A DNA stretch of 62,690 nucleotides from Erysipelothrix sp. (GTDB taxonomy: Bacteria; Bacillota_I; Bacilli_A; Erysipelotrichales; Erysipelotrichaceae): assembly GCA_012512595.1 (NCBI GenBank), contig JAAZDW010000005.1, forward strand, positions 1 to 62,690, given 5' to 3'. Of this stretch, positions 16,234 to 25,243 are shown one piece after another. Below the pieces are notes generated by a model. It had not been told where the DNA came from. It searched no databases and worked only from the letters and a program-made list of their open reading frames with translations. The translations under genes were made by a program, and so were the position numbers. Each line of letters opens with the position of its first letter. The stretch's first letter is position 1.

Positions 16234-17880
16234 ATGGATAATATTAAGATTTTTTCGCTTGGAGGACAAGACGAAGATGGAAGGAATATGTATGTTGTCG
16301 AAAACAACGACGAGATATTTTTAATTGATGCAGGATCAAAGGAAGCCGGGACAGGACAATTAGGTGTTGAGAAGATTATCCCTGACTTTACTTTTATTAA
16401 GCAAAACAGAAAAAGAGTAAAAGCCTTATTTATAACGCATGCTCATGATGATGCAATTGGTAGTTTAACGCACCTTTTAGAAGAAGTGAGAGTACCAATT
16501 TATACAACAGCCCTAACTGCTGAAATTATTAAACCAATGTTAGAGAAAAAGAATATTAAAAACGTTGAAATAAATATCATTAAAAGATCAGATGAATTTA
16601 GAGTTGGGAAAACTAGAATTAGAACTTTTGCAATGACAAATTCTGTCCCTGATGCCTTTGGTTTAGCTATCAGCACAAAGTCTGGAAACATTGTTTATAC
16701 AAGTGAGTTTATAATTGACTATGACATCGGCTTACATGCCTTTGCATCGGACATTGTTGAATTAGCTGAAATTGGTAAGGAAAAAACATTTGCCTTATTA
16801 ACTGAATCAGTCGGTTCAAGTCGGGAAGGCTACACAGCACCAAAACATAAAATTTCACATGTCTTAGAAAGTCATATTGATCAAGCACCAGCAAGAATAG
16901 TTATTACTTCATATGCTCAAAACATTTATCGAGTAATTGAACTGGCTGAATTATGTCAACGCAATCATAAGAAATTGTTTTTTCATGACAAAAATATGTT
17001 AGAAATGATGCATACTTTAAAACGCTTAGACTACTATCATATGCCAGAAGAGGTTGTCGCAACTCTAGATGATGTTAATGATAATGAAACGATCGTTTTA
17101 GTTACTGGTGATGGTTCAGAAGTGTTTAATAAAATGTTTGCGATAACTTCAGGTGAAGATAATCGTTTATCACTTAAAAAAGATGATACCGTTATTATTG
17201 CTTCACCAATTGTAGCTGGGGTTGAAGTTGAAGCAATTCAACTTGAAAATGAATTATACAAAGATGACCATATGGTTATTACAATTGATAAAGATGAACT
17301 TTTAGCAATGCATGCATCCCAAGAAGACTTAAAGATGATGTTGTATTTATTTAAACCAAGATACTATATTCCAGTAAAAGGTAACTATCGTCATTTAGCT
17401 GGTAATGCTGACTTAGCAATGGGACTTGGATATACGGCTGATCGCATTGTTATTTTAGACAATGGTCAAGTAGCGACCTTTGAAAAGAATCGTTTAAAGA
17501 GTGCTTCAAATATGGTCTCAGCTGAAGATGTTATGGTTGATGGTACTGATAGCCTAGAAGAAGGAAGTCTAGTCCTTAAAGACCGTGAAACACTATCAAC
17601 AGATGGTGTAATTATCATTGGTGTCTTAATTGACCATAAAACAAAAGAAATTATCGGTGGACCAGATATTCAATCGCGTGGGCTAATTTATGTAAGAGAT
17701 GCAAATCATATATTAAAAGAAGTAAGCAAGATTATGGTTGACACTTTAAATCAAGCAGTAAAAGACAATCGCTATACTAATATTGACGTAAGAACTGAAG
17801 TTAGATCTAAGGCTGGCCGTTATGTTTCTAAAGAAACCGGCAAACGTCCAATGATTTTACCGTCAATCATCGAAATATAA
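16234..17880 (+). CDS. rnjB: RNase J2-like metallo-beta-lactamase/beta-CASP protein with degenerate active site
   Basis: 548 residues, full RNase J architecture (beta-lactamase, beta-CASP ~200-330, C-terminal RNase J domain with GPDIQSRGLIYV). The metal site is damaged: HxHxDH reads HAHDDA at 69-74, the His of HSIPD is Asn136, the Asp of GDF is Glu158, and the first His of HVSGH is Leu356 (H360 kept). RNase J2 of Bacillus is also degenerate and lies near spoIIIE, as here, so this is probably the J2 partner of an active RNase J1 encoded elsewhere. ATG 16234 follows GGAGGAATT. Confidence 0.88.
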   Translation: MDNIKIFSLGGQDEDGRNMYVVENNDEIFLIDAGSKEAGTGQLGVEKIIPDFTFIKQNRKRVKALFITHAHDDAIGSLTHLLEEVRVPIYTTALTAEIIKPMLEKKNIKNVEINIIKRSDEFRVGKTRIRTFAMTNSVPDAFGLAISTKSGNIVYTSEFIIDYDIGLHAFASDIVELAEIGKEKTFALLTESVGSSREGYTAPKHKISHVLESHIDQAPARIVITSYAQNIYRVIELAELCQRNHKKLFFHDKNMLEMMHTLKRLDYYHMPEEVVATLDDVNDNETIVLVTGDGSEVFNKMFAITSGEDNRLSLKKDDTVIIASPIVAGVEVEAIQLENELYKDDHMVITIDKDELLAMHASQEDLKMMLYLFKPRYYIPVKGNYRHLAGNADLAMGLGYTADRIVILDNGQVATFEKNRLKSASNMVSAEDVMVDGTDSLEEGSLVLKDRETLSTDGVIIIGVLIDHKTKEIIGGPDIQSRGLIYVRDANHILKEVSKIMVDTLNQAVKDNRYTNIDVRTEVRSKAGRYVSKETGKRPMILPSIIEI

Positions 17881-17896
17881 AAAGTAGGGGGATTTG

Positions 17897-20050
17897 ATGG
17901 CAAAAAAATCAAAAGATAAACAATCACATCGGCTAGAGATAAGTATCGCTAGCCTTATTGTTATAGCTATAACAATTATAGCTTTTTTTAAGTTGGGCAT
18001 AGTTGGAATCTTAATTGATAAATCATTTAGATTTTTATTTGGTGAATACCACTTTGTAACTTATCTACTTTTAATCTTAACTAGTTTAATGGTCCTTTTA
18101 GCCTATGGAAAAATAAAATTGTCAAAACCAAACATTCTTGGTTATTCAATTTTGTTTTTAGGCTTTTTACTGTTTTCAGCTTTAGTTAATAATCATGACT
18201 ATGTTGGTGGCAAAGCAATTAGTTTCTTTTTCGCCAACAGTACCAACATCTTTAACTATCGGATGAATGCTAGTGGTGGGATGCTAGGGATTTTAGTTTA
18301 TGGTTTTTTTACAATGCTATTTGACTATGTTGGCACAATAATTGTTTTATTGATTATTGTTTTAATTGGAATCTTATTAACCGTTGACATTAGAAAATGG
18401 ATTGATAAACTTAATGCTTCAATTGAAGCCTCAAAACTTAAAAGAAAGAAAAAAGTTGCAAAAAAGAAACACCAAGATGAATATCAAATTGGTGATGAAT
18501 ACTTAGCTGAACATAATAAAACTGAGGTAGTTAAAGCTAAAAAAAGTGCATTTATAACGCTTAAGGATGACCCAAAGGGCATTGATCAAATTACCTTACC
18601 CTTAGATGAAGATAAAGTCGTTACAAGCAAAGGCTATAAATTGCCAAGATTAACATTATTAGACACCCAAGTTGTAAGTCAGATTTCTTCTAAAAATAAA
18701 AATGCAGCTGAAGTCAAAGGAAAAAAACTTGTCGAAGTTTTAAGTGAATTTAACATTACAGCAGAACTTGTTGACACCCATATTGGACCTTCTGTAACAA
18801 AATTTGAATTAAGGCCAGACTCATCAGTTAAGGTAAGTCGCATTAGTGCGATTCAAGATAACATTAAAATGGAGTTAGCGGCAAAAAATATTCGGATTGA
18901 AGCACCAATTCCAGGTAAGAATACCGTTGGAGTTGAAATTCCAAACATTGAAAACACAACTGTAAAACTTTATGAACTCTTAAGAGGGATGCCTCAAGAA
19001 TATGTTGATAATCCACTTCTGTTTGCCTTAGGTAAAGACTTGATGGGAAATACCCAGTACTGTGATTTAACAAAAATGCCCCATCTATTAATTGCGGGCG
19101 CAACCGGAGCTGGAAAATCAGTCGCGATGAATGCGATTATTACAACAATTTTAATTAGGACTACACCCGATCAAGTTAGGTTACTTTTAATTGACCCTAA
19201 AAAGGTTGAGTTTACAAGTTTTAGTCATGTGCCACACTTGTTAACTGATATTATATCAGAGCCACAAAAGGCCAACAATGCCTTAGCCAAGGTAGTTGAG
19301 ATAATGGATGATCGCTATCGGGCCTTTGCTGAAATAGGTGTTAAAAATATTACCGCTTATAATGAATATAAAATCGTTAACCCGGATGAAGACTTAAAAA
19401 GCTTAGAATTAATAGTAGTTATTATTGATGAATTAGCTGACTTAATGATCGTTGCCGGAAAAGAAGTTGAACAGAGTATTCAAAGAATCACGCAACTCGC
19501 AAGAGCGGCTGGTATTCATTTAATTGTAGCAACCCAAAGACCATCGACCGATGTTATTACCGGAATTATCAAGGCAAATATTCCATCAAGAATCTCTTTT
19601 GCTGTATCCAGTGGAATTGACTCAAGGACGATTCTTGATGCAGTTGGTGCCGAAAGACTTTTAGGTAATGGGGACATGTTGTACTATCCTGTTACATATT
19701 CAGCCCCATCAAGACTTCAAGGTGTTTATGTATCTGATGATGAGGTCAGTCGCATCGCAGAATTTGTAAGTAAACAGCCAAGTCCAGATCATTTAGACGT
19801 TTTTGAAAACCTAGATGAAGAAGAAAACACTTCTCTAATGCCAATGGCTTTTGATGATCCTTTATATGAAGATGTTAAGCAGTTTGTTGTAAAAGAGAAA
19901 AAAGCGAGTACCTCTTTAATCCAAAGAAGTTTTGGAATAGGTTATAACCGAGCGGCTAGAATTATTGATGCCTTAGAGGCAAAAGATGTAATTGGACCTA
20001 TGCAAGGTAGTAAACCACGTGATGTCTACTTAGATGAAGAAGATTTATAA
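17897..20050 (+). CDS. ftsK: DNA translocase FtsK/SpoIIIE
   Basis: 717 residues. Pumps chromosomal DNA across the septum. Four or so transmembrane helices in residues ~15-175, a charged linker, the alpha/beta motor with Walker A GATGAGKSVAMN (~400) and Walker B VVIIDELADLM, and a C-terminal winged-helix gamma domain (SLIQRSFGIGYNRAARIID) that reads orientation sequences. ATG 17897 follows AGGGGGA; a TTG three bases upstream is too close to that site. It follows the RNase J gene by 16 bases and shares its transcript. Confidence 0.96.
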   Translation: MAKKSKDKQSHRLEISIASLIVIAITIIAFFKLGIVGILIDKSFRFLFGEYHFVTYLLLILTSLMVLLAYGKIKLSKPNILGYSILFLGFLLFSALVNNHDYVGGKAISFFFANSTNIFNYRMNASGGMLGILVYGFFTMLFDYVGTIIVLLIIVLIGILLTVDIRKWIDKLNASIEASKLKRKKKVAKKKHQDEYQIGDEYLAEHNKTEVVKAKKSAFITLKDDPKGIDQITLPLDEDKVVTSKGYKLPRLTLLDTQVVSQISSKNKNAAEVKGKKLVEVLSEFNITAELVDTHIGPSVTKFELRPDSSVKVSRISAIQDNIKMELAAKNIRIEAPIPGKNTVGVEIPNIENTTVKLYELLRGMPQEYVDNPLLFALGKDLMGNTQYCDLTKMPHLLIAGATGAGKSVAMNAIITTILIRTTPDQVRLLLIDPKKVEFTSFSHVPHLLTDIISEPQKANNALAKVVEIMDDRYRAFAEIGVKNITAYNEYKIVNPDEDLKSLELIVVIIDELADLMIVAGKEVEQSIQRITQLARAAGIHLIVATQRPSTDVITGIIKANIPSRISFAVSSGIDSRTILDAVGAERLLGNGDMLYYPVTYSAPSRLQGVYVSDDEVSRIAEFVSKQPSPDHLDVFENLDEEENTSLMPMAFDDPLYEDVKQFVVKEKKASTSLIQRSFGIGYNRAARIIDALEAKDVIGPMQGSKPRDVYLDEEDL

Positions 20051-20064
20051 TAATATTAGATAAG

Positions 20065-20094
20065 ATAACTACATTAAATTGTAGTTATTTTTTT
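20065..20094 (+). terminator. ftsK terminator
   Basis: 9-bp stem ATAACTACA (20065-20073) with TGTAGTTAT (20080-20088), then a T-run. Confidence 0.9.
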
Positions 20095-20111
20095 AAATAT
20101 TAATAAAATAG

Positions 20112-20145
20112 AGCTTTAAAGGTTGGTCTTGGCCACTTTAAAGCT
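20112..20145 (+). repeat. 10-bp inverted repeat upstream of nupN
   Basis: AGCTTTAAAG (20112-20121) and CTTTAAAGCT (20136-20145). Each arm contains the 8-bp palindrome CTTTAAAG, and the two copies start 22 bases apart, about two helix turns. No T-run follows, so it is not an ordinary terminator. It abuts the cre-like site. Confidence 0.65.
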
Positions 20146-20158
20146 GTAAGCGATTTCA
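20145..20158 (+). promoter_or_regulatory. cre-like site (CcpA operator)
   Basis: TGTAAGCGATTTCA matches the Firmicutes cre consensus TGWAANCGNTNWCA at every defined position. It lies about 60 bases before the -35 box of the nupN promoter, a distance more typical of CcpA activation than of blocking. CcpA itself is not in the window. Confidence 0.6.
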
Positions 20159-20217
20159 ATTGTTAAAAATAAAACTTCTGAATTAGCAGAAATGTGTTAG
20201 TTCTGTGAACGTTTTGT

Positions 20218-20246
20218 TTGACAAAGACTGAGAATCAAGGTAGTAT
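20218..20246 (+). promoter_or_regulatory. Strong nupN promoter
   Basis: TTGACA (20218-20223), 17-base spacer, TAGTAT (20241-20246). The perfect -35 fits the high expression expected for a binding lipoprotein. Confidence 0.8.
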
Positions 20247-20286
20247 TTATGTATAGGGAAACCTAGAAAGATGGAGGAAAAAAATA

Positions 20287-21372
20287 ATGAAAAAAACATT
20301 TAAGTTATTATTCGCGACATTATTAGCTGTTGCGTTACTTGTAGCTTGTGGAGGCACAGGAAACGGAGACACTAATGGTGACGATGAAACTAAATTTAAA
20401 GTTGTAGCTGTATTTGACTCAGGTGGACAAGATGATAAATCATTTAACCAATCTACTTGGGAAGGTATCCAAAGATTTTTAAAAGATAACAATCTAAGTG
20501 ATGCCCATGCAGTTAACTTGAGCTCAAAAGATGACGGTAGTGACTATGTATCAAATTTAGATAGAGCAGCTACTGAAGGTGCTGACATGGTTATTGCAAT
20601 CGGATTCTTATTTGAAAATGCATTAGCTGAAGTAGCCCCAAAACATCCTGACGTTCACTTCTTATTTATAGATGGTATTATTCCAGATGTTGCTAATATT
20701 CACAGTACATCATTTGCTGAGCATGAAGGTTCATACTTAGTAGGATATGTTGCTGGTGAAAGAGCAAAAGCAGACGGATCTAACCGTGTTGGATTTGTTG
20801 GCGGATTCCCAGGACCAGTTATTGGTAGATTCCAAGCTGGATTTGAACAAGGTGTTTGGGCAGCAAACCCTGATGCAGTAATTGATGTTCAATATGCAAT
20901 GAGCTTTGATGACACAGCAATGGGTTCATCATTAGCAACTAAACTTTATGATGCAGGATCAAATATTGTATTCCATGCAGCTGGTAACGTTGGAAATGGT
21001 GTTATTAGTGAAGCTTTAAACCGTGAAAACGTGTGGGTAATTGGTGTAGATAGAGACCAATACTTAGATGGTATGGATGAAAAAGATCACTCAGTAGTTC
21101 TTACTTCAATGCTTAAGCGTGTAGACGTTGCAGCTTATGACTTCATTAAAGAATACTTTGAAAATGATGGAAAAGTATCAACTGAATTATATACATTCAA
21201 TATGAAAAACGAAGGTATTACAGCTGAAACAACTGAAGATAGAAACTTAACATCTGAAGAAATCGCAACAATTAAAGATTTGGAAGAAAAAATTAAAGCT
21301 GGAACAATTACAGTTACAGAAGATCCAGTAATTCCTGATCAAACTGCTTGGAAATTGTCAGACGTAGAATAA
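20287..21372 (+). CDS. nupN: BMP-family nucleoside-binding lipoprotein
   Basis: 361 residues. Substrate-binding lipoprotein of a nucleoside ABC importer, anchored outside the membrane. Signal peptide with lipobox LVAC (Cys ~20), then a Gly/Asn/Asp linker. BMP/PnrA motifs: VFDSGGQDDKSFNQSTWEG, DMVIAIGFLFENALAEVA, VGFVGGFPGPVIGRFQAGFE, VIGVDRDQY. ATG 20287 follows GATGGAGG. The ATPase and two permeases follow after a terminator, the order of Bacillus nupNOPQ (guanosine uptake); exact substrate is not determined. Confidence 0.92.
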   Translation: MKKTFKLLFATLLAVALLVACGGTGNGDTNGDDETKFKVVAVFDSGGQDDKSFNQSTWEGIQRFLKDNNLSDAHAVNLSSKDDGSDYVSNLDRAATEGADMVIAIGFLFENALAEVAPKHPDVHFLFIDGIIPDVANIHSTSFAEHEGSYLVGYVAGERAKADGSNRVGFVGGFPGPVIGRFQAGFEQGVWAANPDAVIDVQYAMSFDDTAMGSSLATKLYDAGSNIVFHAAGNVGNGVISEALNRENVWVIGVDRDQYLDGMDEKDHSVVLTSMLKRVDVAAYDFIKEYFENDGKVSTELYTFNMKNEGITAETTEDRNLTSEEIATIKDLEEKIKAGTITVTEDPVIPDQTAWKLSDVE

Positions 21373-21458
21373 TAATTTTCTAAAATTATGGAGGAGAAAT
21401 TCGAAGTTTCACGACTCCAGTAAATCGTAAGATTTATTTAGTAACGTAGTTATTAATA

Positions 21459-21490
21459 AAAGGCTTCTTGTTTTTACAAGAAGCCTTTCT
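21459..21490 (+). terminator. Terminator between nupN and nupO
   Basis: 12-bp stem AAAGGCTTCTTG (21459-21470) with CAAGAAGCCTTT (21477-21488), then T-rich DNA. It would keep most transcripts to the lipoprotein. Confidence 0.92.
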
Positions 21491-21516
21491 TTATATATTA
21501 GGACCTTTTAAAATTA

Positions 21517-21525
21517 TGATATAAT
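21517..21525 (+). promoter_or_regulatory. Extended -10 promoter for nupOPQ
   Basis: TGATATAAT (TATAAT 21520-21525) with the TG extension, about 37 bases before the nupO start. No good -35. Confidence 0.6.
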
Positions 21526-21561
21526 AAATACAATGAAGTAAAGAGGGAAGGGGTTGAATTT

Positions 21562-23094
21562 ATGACTTATGAAGTTGAAATGCTTAATATAACTAAGGAG
21601 TTTCCTGGTATTAAGGCTAATGACAATGTTAGTTTAAGAGTAAAAAAGGGAAGCATTCATGCACTATTAGGTGAAAATGGGGCAGGTAAATCAACATTAA
21701 TGTCAATTCTTTTTGGTTTATATAAAGCAGATTCGGGAGTCATTAAAGTAAGAGGAAAAGAAGTCACAATCAATGATCCAAATGATGCAGCAGACTTAGG
21801 AATTGGTATGGTTCACCAACACTTTAAATTAGTTGATGATTTCACAGTAACTCAAAACATTATTTTGGGTAGTGAACCAACGACAAAGATGCGGACAATT
21901 AACTACAAGGAAGTTAATAAAGAGATTAAAAAAATATCTAACGATTACAAGTTAGCGGTTGATCCAACAGCTAAAATCCAGGATATCTCGGTTGGGGCCC
22001 AACAACGAGTAGAAATACTTAAAATGCTTTATCGAGATGCTGAAATTTTAATATTTGATGAGCCTACGGCAGTACTAACACCACAAGAGATTGAAGAATT
22101 AATCGCAACCATGCGTGAGTTAGTAGATAGTGGTAAAACGATTTTGTTAATTACACATAAGCTAAAAGAAATAATGCAAGTTGCCGATGAATGTAGTATT
22201 TTAAGAAGAGGAAAATATGTTGGCACGGTCAATGTTAGTGAGACAAGTGAGAGAGAGCTTGCCGAACTAATGGTTGGTCGGGAAGTCGATTTTAATGTAT
22301 ATAAACCTGATAAAGAAGCTGGAAAGCCAGTCTTAGAAATAGAGCATTTAAATGTTATGAGCAATCGTGGTTTAAAAGCTGTTAAGGACTTAAGCTTAAC
22401 CGTTCATGCCGGTGAAATCCTTGGCATCGCTGGAATTGATGGTAATGGTCAGGATGAGTTTATTTATGCCTTATCTGGTTTAACAAACATTGAGTCAGGT
22501 ACAATAAAATTAAATGGTGAAGAAATATCAAAACTTGATATTCGCACAAGAACTGATCGTGGCTTGGGCCATATTCCATCAGACCGTCACCGCCATGGAC
22601 TTATTTTAGATTTCTTTTTAGAAGAAAACTTTATTATCCATGATTATAACAAAAGAAGTTTTAGCCATTATGGAATTCTTGATTTTCCTAAAATAACAAG
22701 TCATGCAGTTGAACTAATTGATGAATTTGACGTTAGAGTTGGGGCAGGTCCAAAGACTTTAACCCGTTCAATGTCAGGGGGAAACCAGCAAAAAGCAATT
22801 ATTGCACGTGAGTTATATAAATCTCCAGACTGCTTACTAGTTGTCCAGCCAACAAGAGGCTTGGATGTCGGGGCAATCGAATATATTCATTCAAGAATTA
22901 TTGAAGAGAGAAATAATGGAAAAGCAATCCTACTTGTTTCATTTGAATTAGATGAAATAATGGCTATGTCAGATAGAATCGCCGTCATTAGTGGTGGAGA
23001 AATAACGGGAATTGTAAAACCACAAGATACTAATGAAAATGATTTAGGGTTAATGATGACTGGAGTATTTATGGAGGAGTTAGGCAATGATTAG
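21562..23094 (+). CDS. nupO: Nucleoside ABC transporter ATP-binding protein (two ATPase domains)
   Basis: 510 residues with two fused ABC domains, as in sugar (RbsA) and nucleoside importers. Domain 1: Walker A LLGENGAGKSTLM, signature SVGAQQRVEI, Walker B LIFDEPTAVL. Domain 2: GIAGIDGNGQDEF in place of a classical Walker A, signature SMSGGNQQKAII, and VVQPTRGLDVG. Domain 2 is catalytically degenerate, usual for the family. It powers uptake through NupP/NupQ. ATG 21562 follows GAAGGGGTTG. It overlaps nupP by 8 bases. Confidence 0.94.
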   Translation: MTYEVEMLNITKEFPGIKANDNVSLRVKKGSIHALLGENGAGKSTLMSILFGLYKADSGVIKVRGKEVTINDPNDAADLGIGMVHQHFKLVDDFTVTQNIILGSEPTTKMRTINYKEVNKEIKKISNDYKLAVDPTAKIQDISVGAQQRVEILKMLYRDAEILIFDEPTAVLTPQEIEELIATMRELVDSGKTILLITHKLKEIMQVADECSILRRGKYVGTVNVSETSERELAELMVGREVDFNVYKPDKEAGKPVLEIEHLNVMSNRGLKAVKDLSLTVHAGEILGIAGIDGNGQDEFIYALSGLTNIESGTIKLNGEEISKLDIRTRTDRGLGHIPSDRHRHGLILDFFLEENFIIHDYNKRSFSHYGILDFPKITSHAVELIDEFDVRVGAGPKTLTRSMSGGNQQKAIIARELYKSPDCLLVVQPTRGLDVGAIEYIHSRIIEERNNGKAILLVSFELDEIMAMSDRIAVISGGEITGIVKPQDTNENDLGLMMTGVFMEELGND

Positions 23095-24190
23095 TGAAAA
23101 ACACAAATCTTTAGTACCGTTTTTAGCTATTTTAGCTGGAGTATTAATCGGTTGTATTTTATTAATTCTAACTAATAAAAACCCGATTATACTTTTCCAA
23201 GAATTATTAAAAGGCTTAATTGGCTTTGATATGGCACGTGGTAAAATAATTCAACTACGCTATATTGGAGAGCTACTTGTAGCAACAATGCCAATGGTCT
23301 TAACAGGTTTAGCAGTTGCCTTTGCTTATCGTACCGGTTTATTTAATATTGGGGCTGAAGGCCAGGTAATTATGGGAAGCTTACTTACCTTGTTTGTAGC
23401 AACTCAAATAAAACTACCGACTTTATTACATATACCTTTAGCACTTGTTGCAGGAGCGATAGGTGGTGCCTTATGGGGCTTAATTCCAGGACTATTAAAA
23501 GCCTACTTTAATATTTTAGAAGTAGTTGTAGGGATTATGCTCAACTATGTTGCCCTTTATGTCAGTAATTATTTTGTTGTAAATATGGAAGGTTATAAAA
23601 ACTTAACCTCACCTAATGTTTTACAAACAGCATCATTAAGAGTTCCATGGTTAAGTAAACTATTTGGTGGCTCAAGAATGCACTTAGGTATTTTTGTAGT
23701 TATTTTAGCAGTAATTGCCTATTGGTTTATTATTGAAAAAACTACATATGGTTACAATTTACGCGCCACTGGTCACAATAAAGATGGATCTGAATATGCA
23801 GGATTAAAAGTAAACCGTAATATTGTTTCTTCAATGATGATTTCCGGAGCTTTTGCTGGACTTGCGGGTTCAATGTTAACACTTGGAACCTTTGGAAATG
23901 TATTAACTCTAACAAGTTTTGGAAACGTTGGCTATGACGGAATTGCCGTTGCCTTAGTTGGTAACTTAACTGGCCTTGGTGTTGCCTTAGCTGGTCTCTT
24001 ATTTGGACTTTTAGGAGTTACAAAACCAATGCTTCAAATGCGTGGAATTCCAGAAGAAATTGGTAGTATTATTGCAGCTTTAATTGTCTTTTTCGTAGCT
24101 TCTCAAAAAATGTTACCAATGATAATTAATTGGTATAATCGGCGTAAAGAACAAAAACTTGTAGTTGAAACAAAAGGGGGCGATTCTTAA
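23087..24190 (+). CDS. nupP: Nucleoside ABC transporter permease 1
   Basis: 367 residues, about 8-10 membrane helices, BPD_transp_2 family. Characteristic permease segments FRTG-like AYRTGLFNIGAEGQVIMGSL and GYDGIAVALVGNLTGLGVAL. The cytoplasmic C-terminus is basic. It forms the channel with NupQ. The start lies inside nupO, preceded by GGAGGAGTTAGGCA, and its stop shares a base with the nupQ ATG (TAATG). Confidence 0.93.
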   Translation: MISEKHKSLVPFLAILAGVLIGCILLILTNKNPIILFQELLKGLIGFDMARGKIIQLRYIGELLVATMPMVLTGLAVAFAYRTGLFNIGAEGQVIMGSLLTLFVATQIKLPTLLHIPLALVAGAIGGALWGLIPGLLKAYFNILEVVVGIMLNYVALYVSNYFVVNMEGYKNLTSPNVLQTASLRVPWLSKLFGGSRMHLGIFVVILAVIAYWFIIEKTTYGYNLRATGHNKDGSEYAGLKVNRNIVSSMMISGAFAGLAGSMLTLGTFGNVLTLTSFGNVGYDGIAVALVGNLTGLGVALAGLLFGLLGVTKPMLQMRGIPEEIGSIIAALIVFFVASQKMLPMIINWYNRRKEQKLVVETKGGDS

Positions 24191-25149
24191 TGGAATGGAT
24201 TTTACTAATTGAACAAATGATTCCACAAATGTTAATGATTGCTGCACCAATAATGATTGCAGGACTTGGTGGAATAATGTCAGAGAGATCTGGAATAGTT
24301 AATATTGCCCTTGAAGGTATAATGTTATTTGGTGCTTTTGCAGCTGGTGCCATCGTAATTTTATTTGAAAGCTTTGGCTGGTTTAGTCAAGCACCTTGGT
24401 TATCATTAATAGTTGCGGCAATTGCAGGTGGGATATTTTCTTTAATCTTAGCAGTTTCAACAATTACGTTTAGCGCAGACCACACGATTGCGGGTACTGC
24501 TGTTAACTTAATTGCAGCTGGTATTACAATATATTTTACCCAAATAATCTTTAACCAACAACGAACAGTAGCTTATAAAAGGGGATTTAGAAAAATGGTC
24601 GTCCCATATTTAAGTGAAATTCCCCTCATCGGTGGATTCTTTAGGGGAGTTTATCCAACCATTTTTGTAGCGGTGTTATTAGTGTTATTTATTTGGTTTG
24701 TTTTATTCAAAACTCCATTTGGACTAAGACTAAGATCTTGTGGAGAAAATCCACATGCCTCAGCATCAATGGGAATAGACGTAATTAAAACACGTTACCT
24801 TGCAGTTTTTATTTCAGGACTGCTTGCAGGATTAGCTGGCGGCATGATTGTTTTAACAGTTGATACTCAGTTTACGATAAGTTCAATTCACGGGCTTGGC
24901 TTTATATCTGTAGCTGCCGTTATCTTTGGTAAATGGAATCCATTTGGATTACTTGGTGCCTCATTATTCTTTGGACTATCGCAAACAATTGGTATTTATG
25001 CCAACCGAATTCCTTTAATTCAAAGTTTGCCTACCCAACTATTTTCAGCCTTGCCGTATGCTTTAACCGTTATTGCCTTACTTGTATTTAGTGGCAAGAG
25101 TGTTGGACCAAAAGCAGCTGGTGAAATTTATGATGTTAGTAAACGTTAA
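24190..25149 (+). CDS. nupQ: Nucleoside ABC transporter permease 2
   Basis: 319 residues, about 8 membrane helices, BPD_transp_2 family. Conserved SERSGIVNIALEGIMLFGAF near the N-terminus and RSCGENPHASASMGID in the cytoplasmic coupling region, as in guanosine/simple nucleoside permeases. It pairs with NupP. GGGGGCG precedes the ATG. A composite terminator follows. Confidence 0.94.
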   Translation: MEWILLIEQMIPQMLMIAAPIMIAGLGGIMSERSGIVNIALEGIMLFGAFAAGAIVILFESFGWFSQAPWLSLIVAAIAGGIFSLILAVSTITFSADHTIAGTAVNLIAAGITIYFTQIIFNQQRTVAYKRGFRKMVVPYLSEIPLIGGFFRGVYPTIFVAVLLVLFIWFVLFKTPFGLRLRSCGENPHASASMGIDVIKTRYLAVFISGLLAGLAGGMIVLTVDTQFTISSIHGLGFISVAAVIFGKWNPFGLLGASLFFGLSQTIGIYANRIPLIQSLPTQLFSALPYALTVIALLVFSGKSVGPKAAGEIYDVSKR

Positions 25150-25170
25150 ATAATATTTAAGATCAAATAA

Positions 25171-25214
25171 AAAAGGATGTGGCCTGATAATAATTTATCA
25201 ATTCACATCCTTTT
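25171..25214. terminator. Two-tier bidirectional terminator
   Basis: Outer stem AAAAGGATGTG (25171-25181) with CACATCCTTTT (25204-25214). Inside its loop is a second stem TGATAA/TTATCA (25185-25200). It serves nupQ (+) and the NifU-like gene (-). Confidence 0.88.
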
Positions 25215-25243
25215 ATTATATTTAATTCTTTACAATATTAAGA

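Noticed and set aside
21388-21423. 11-codon open frame after nupN starting ATG GAG GAG
   Set aside because: No ribosome site upstream and too short to support; the GGAGGAG more likely is chance or a relic.
22029-22364. 111-residue minus-strand frame inside nupO
   Set aside because: Antisense to conserved ABC motifs; low-complexity Ser/Leu composition typical of a shadow frame.
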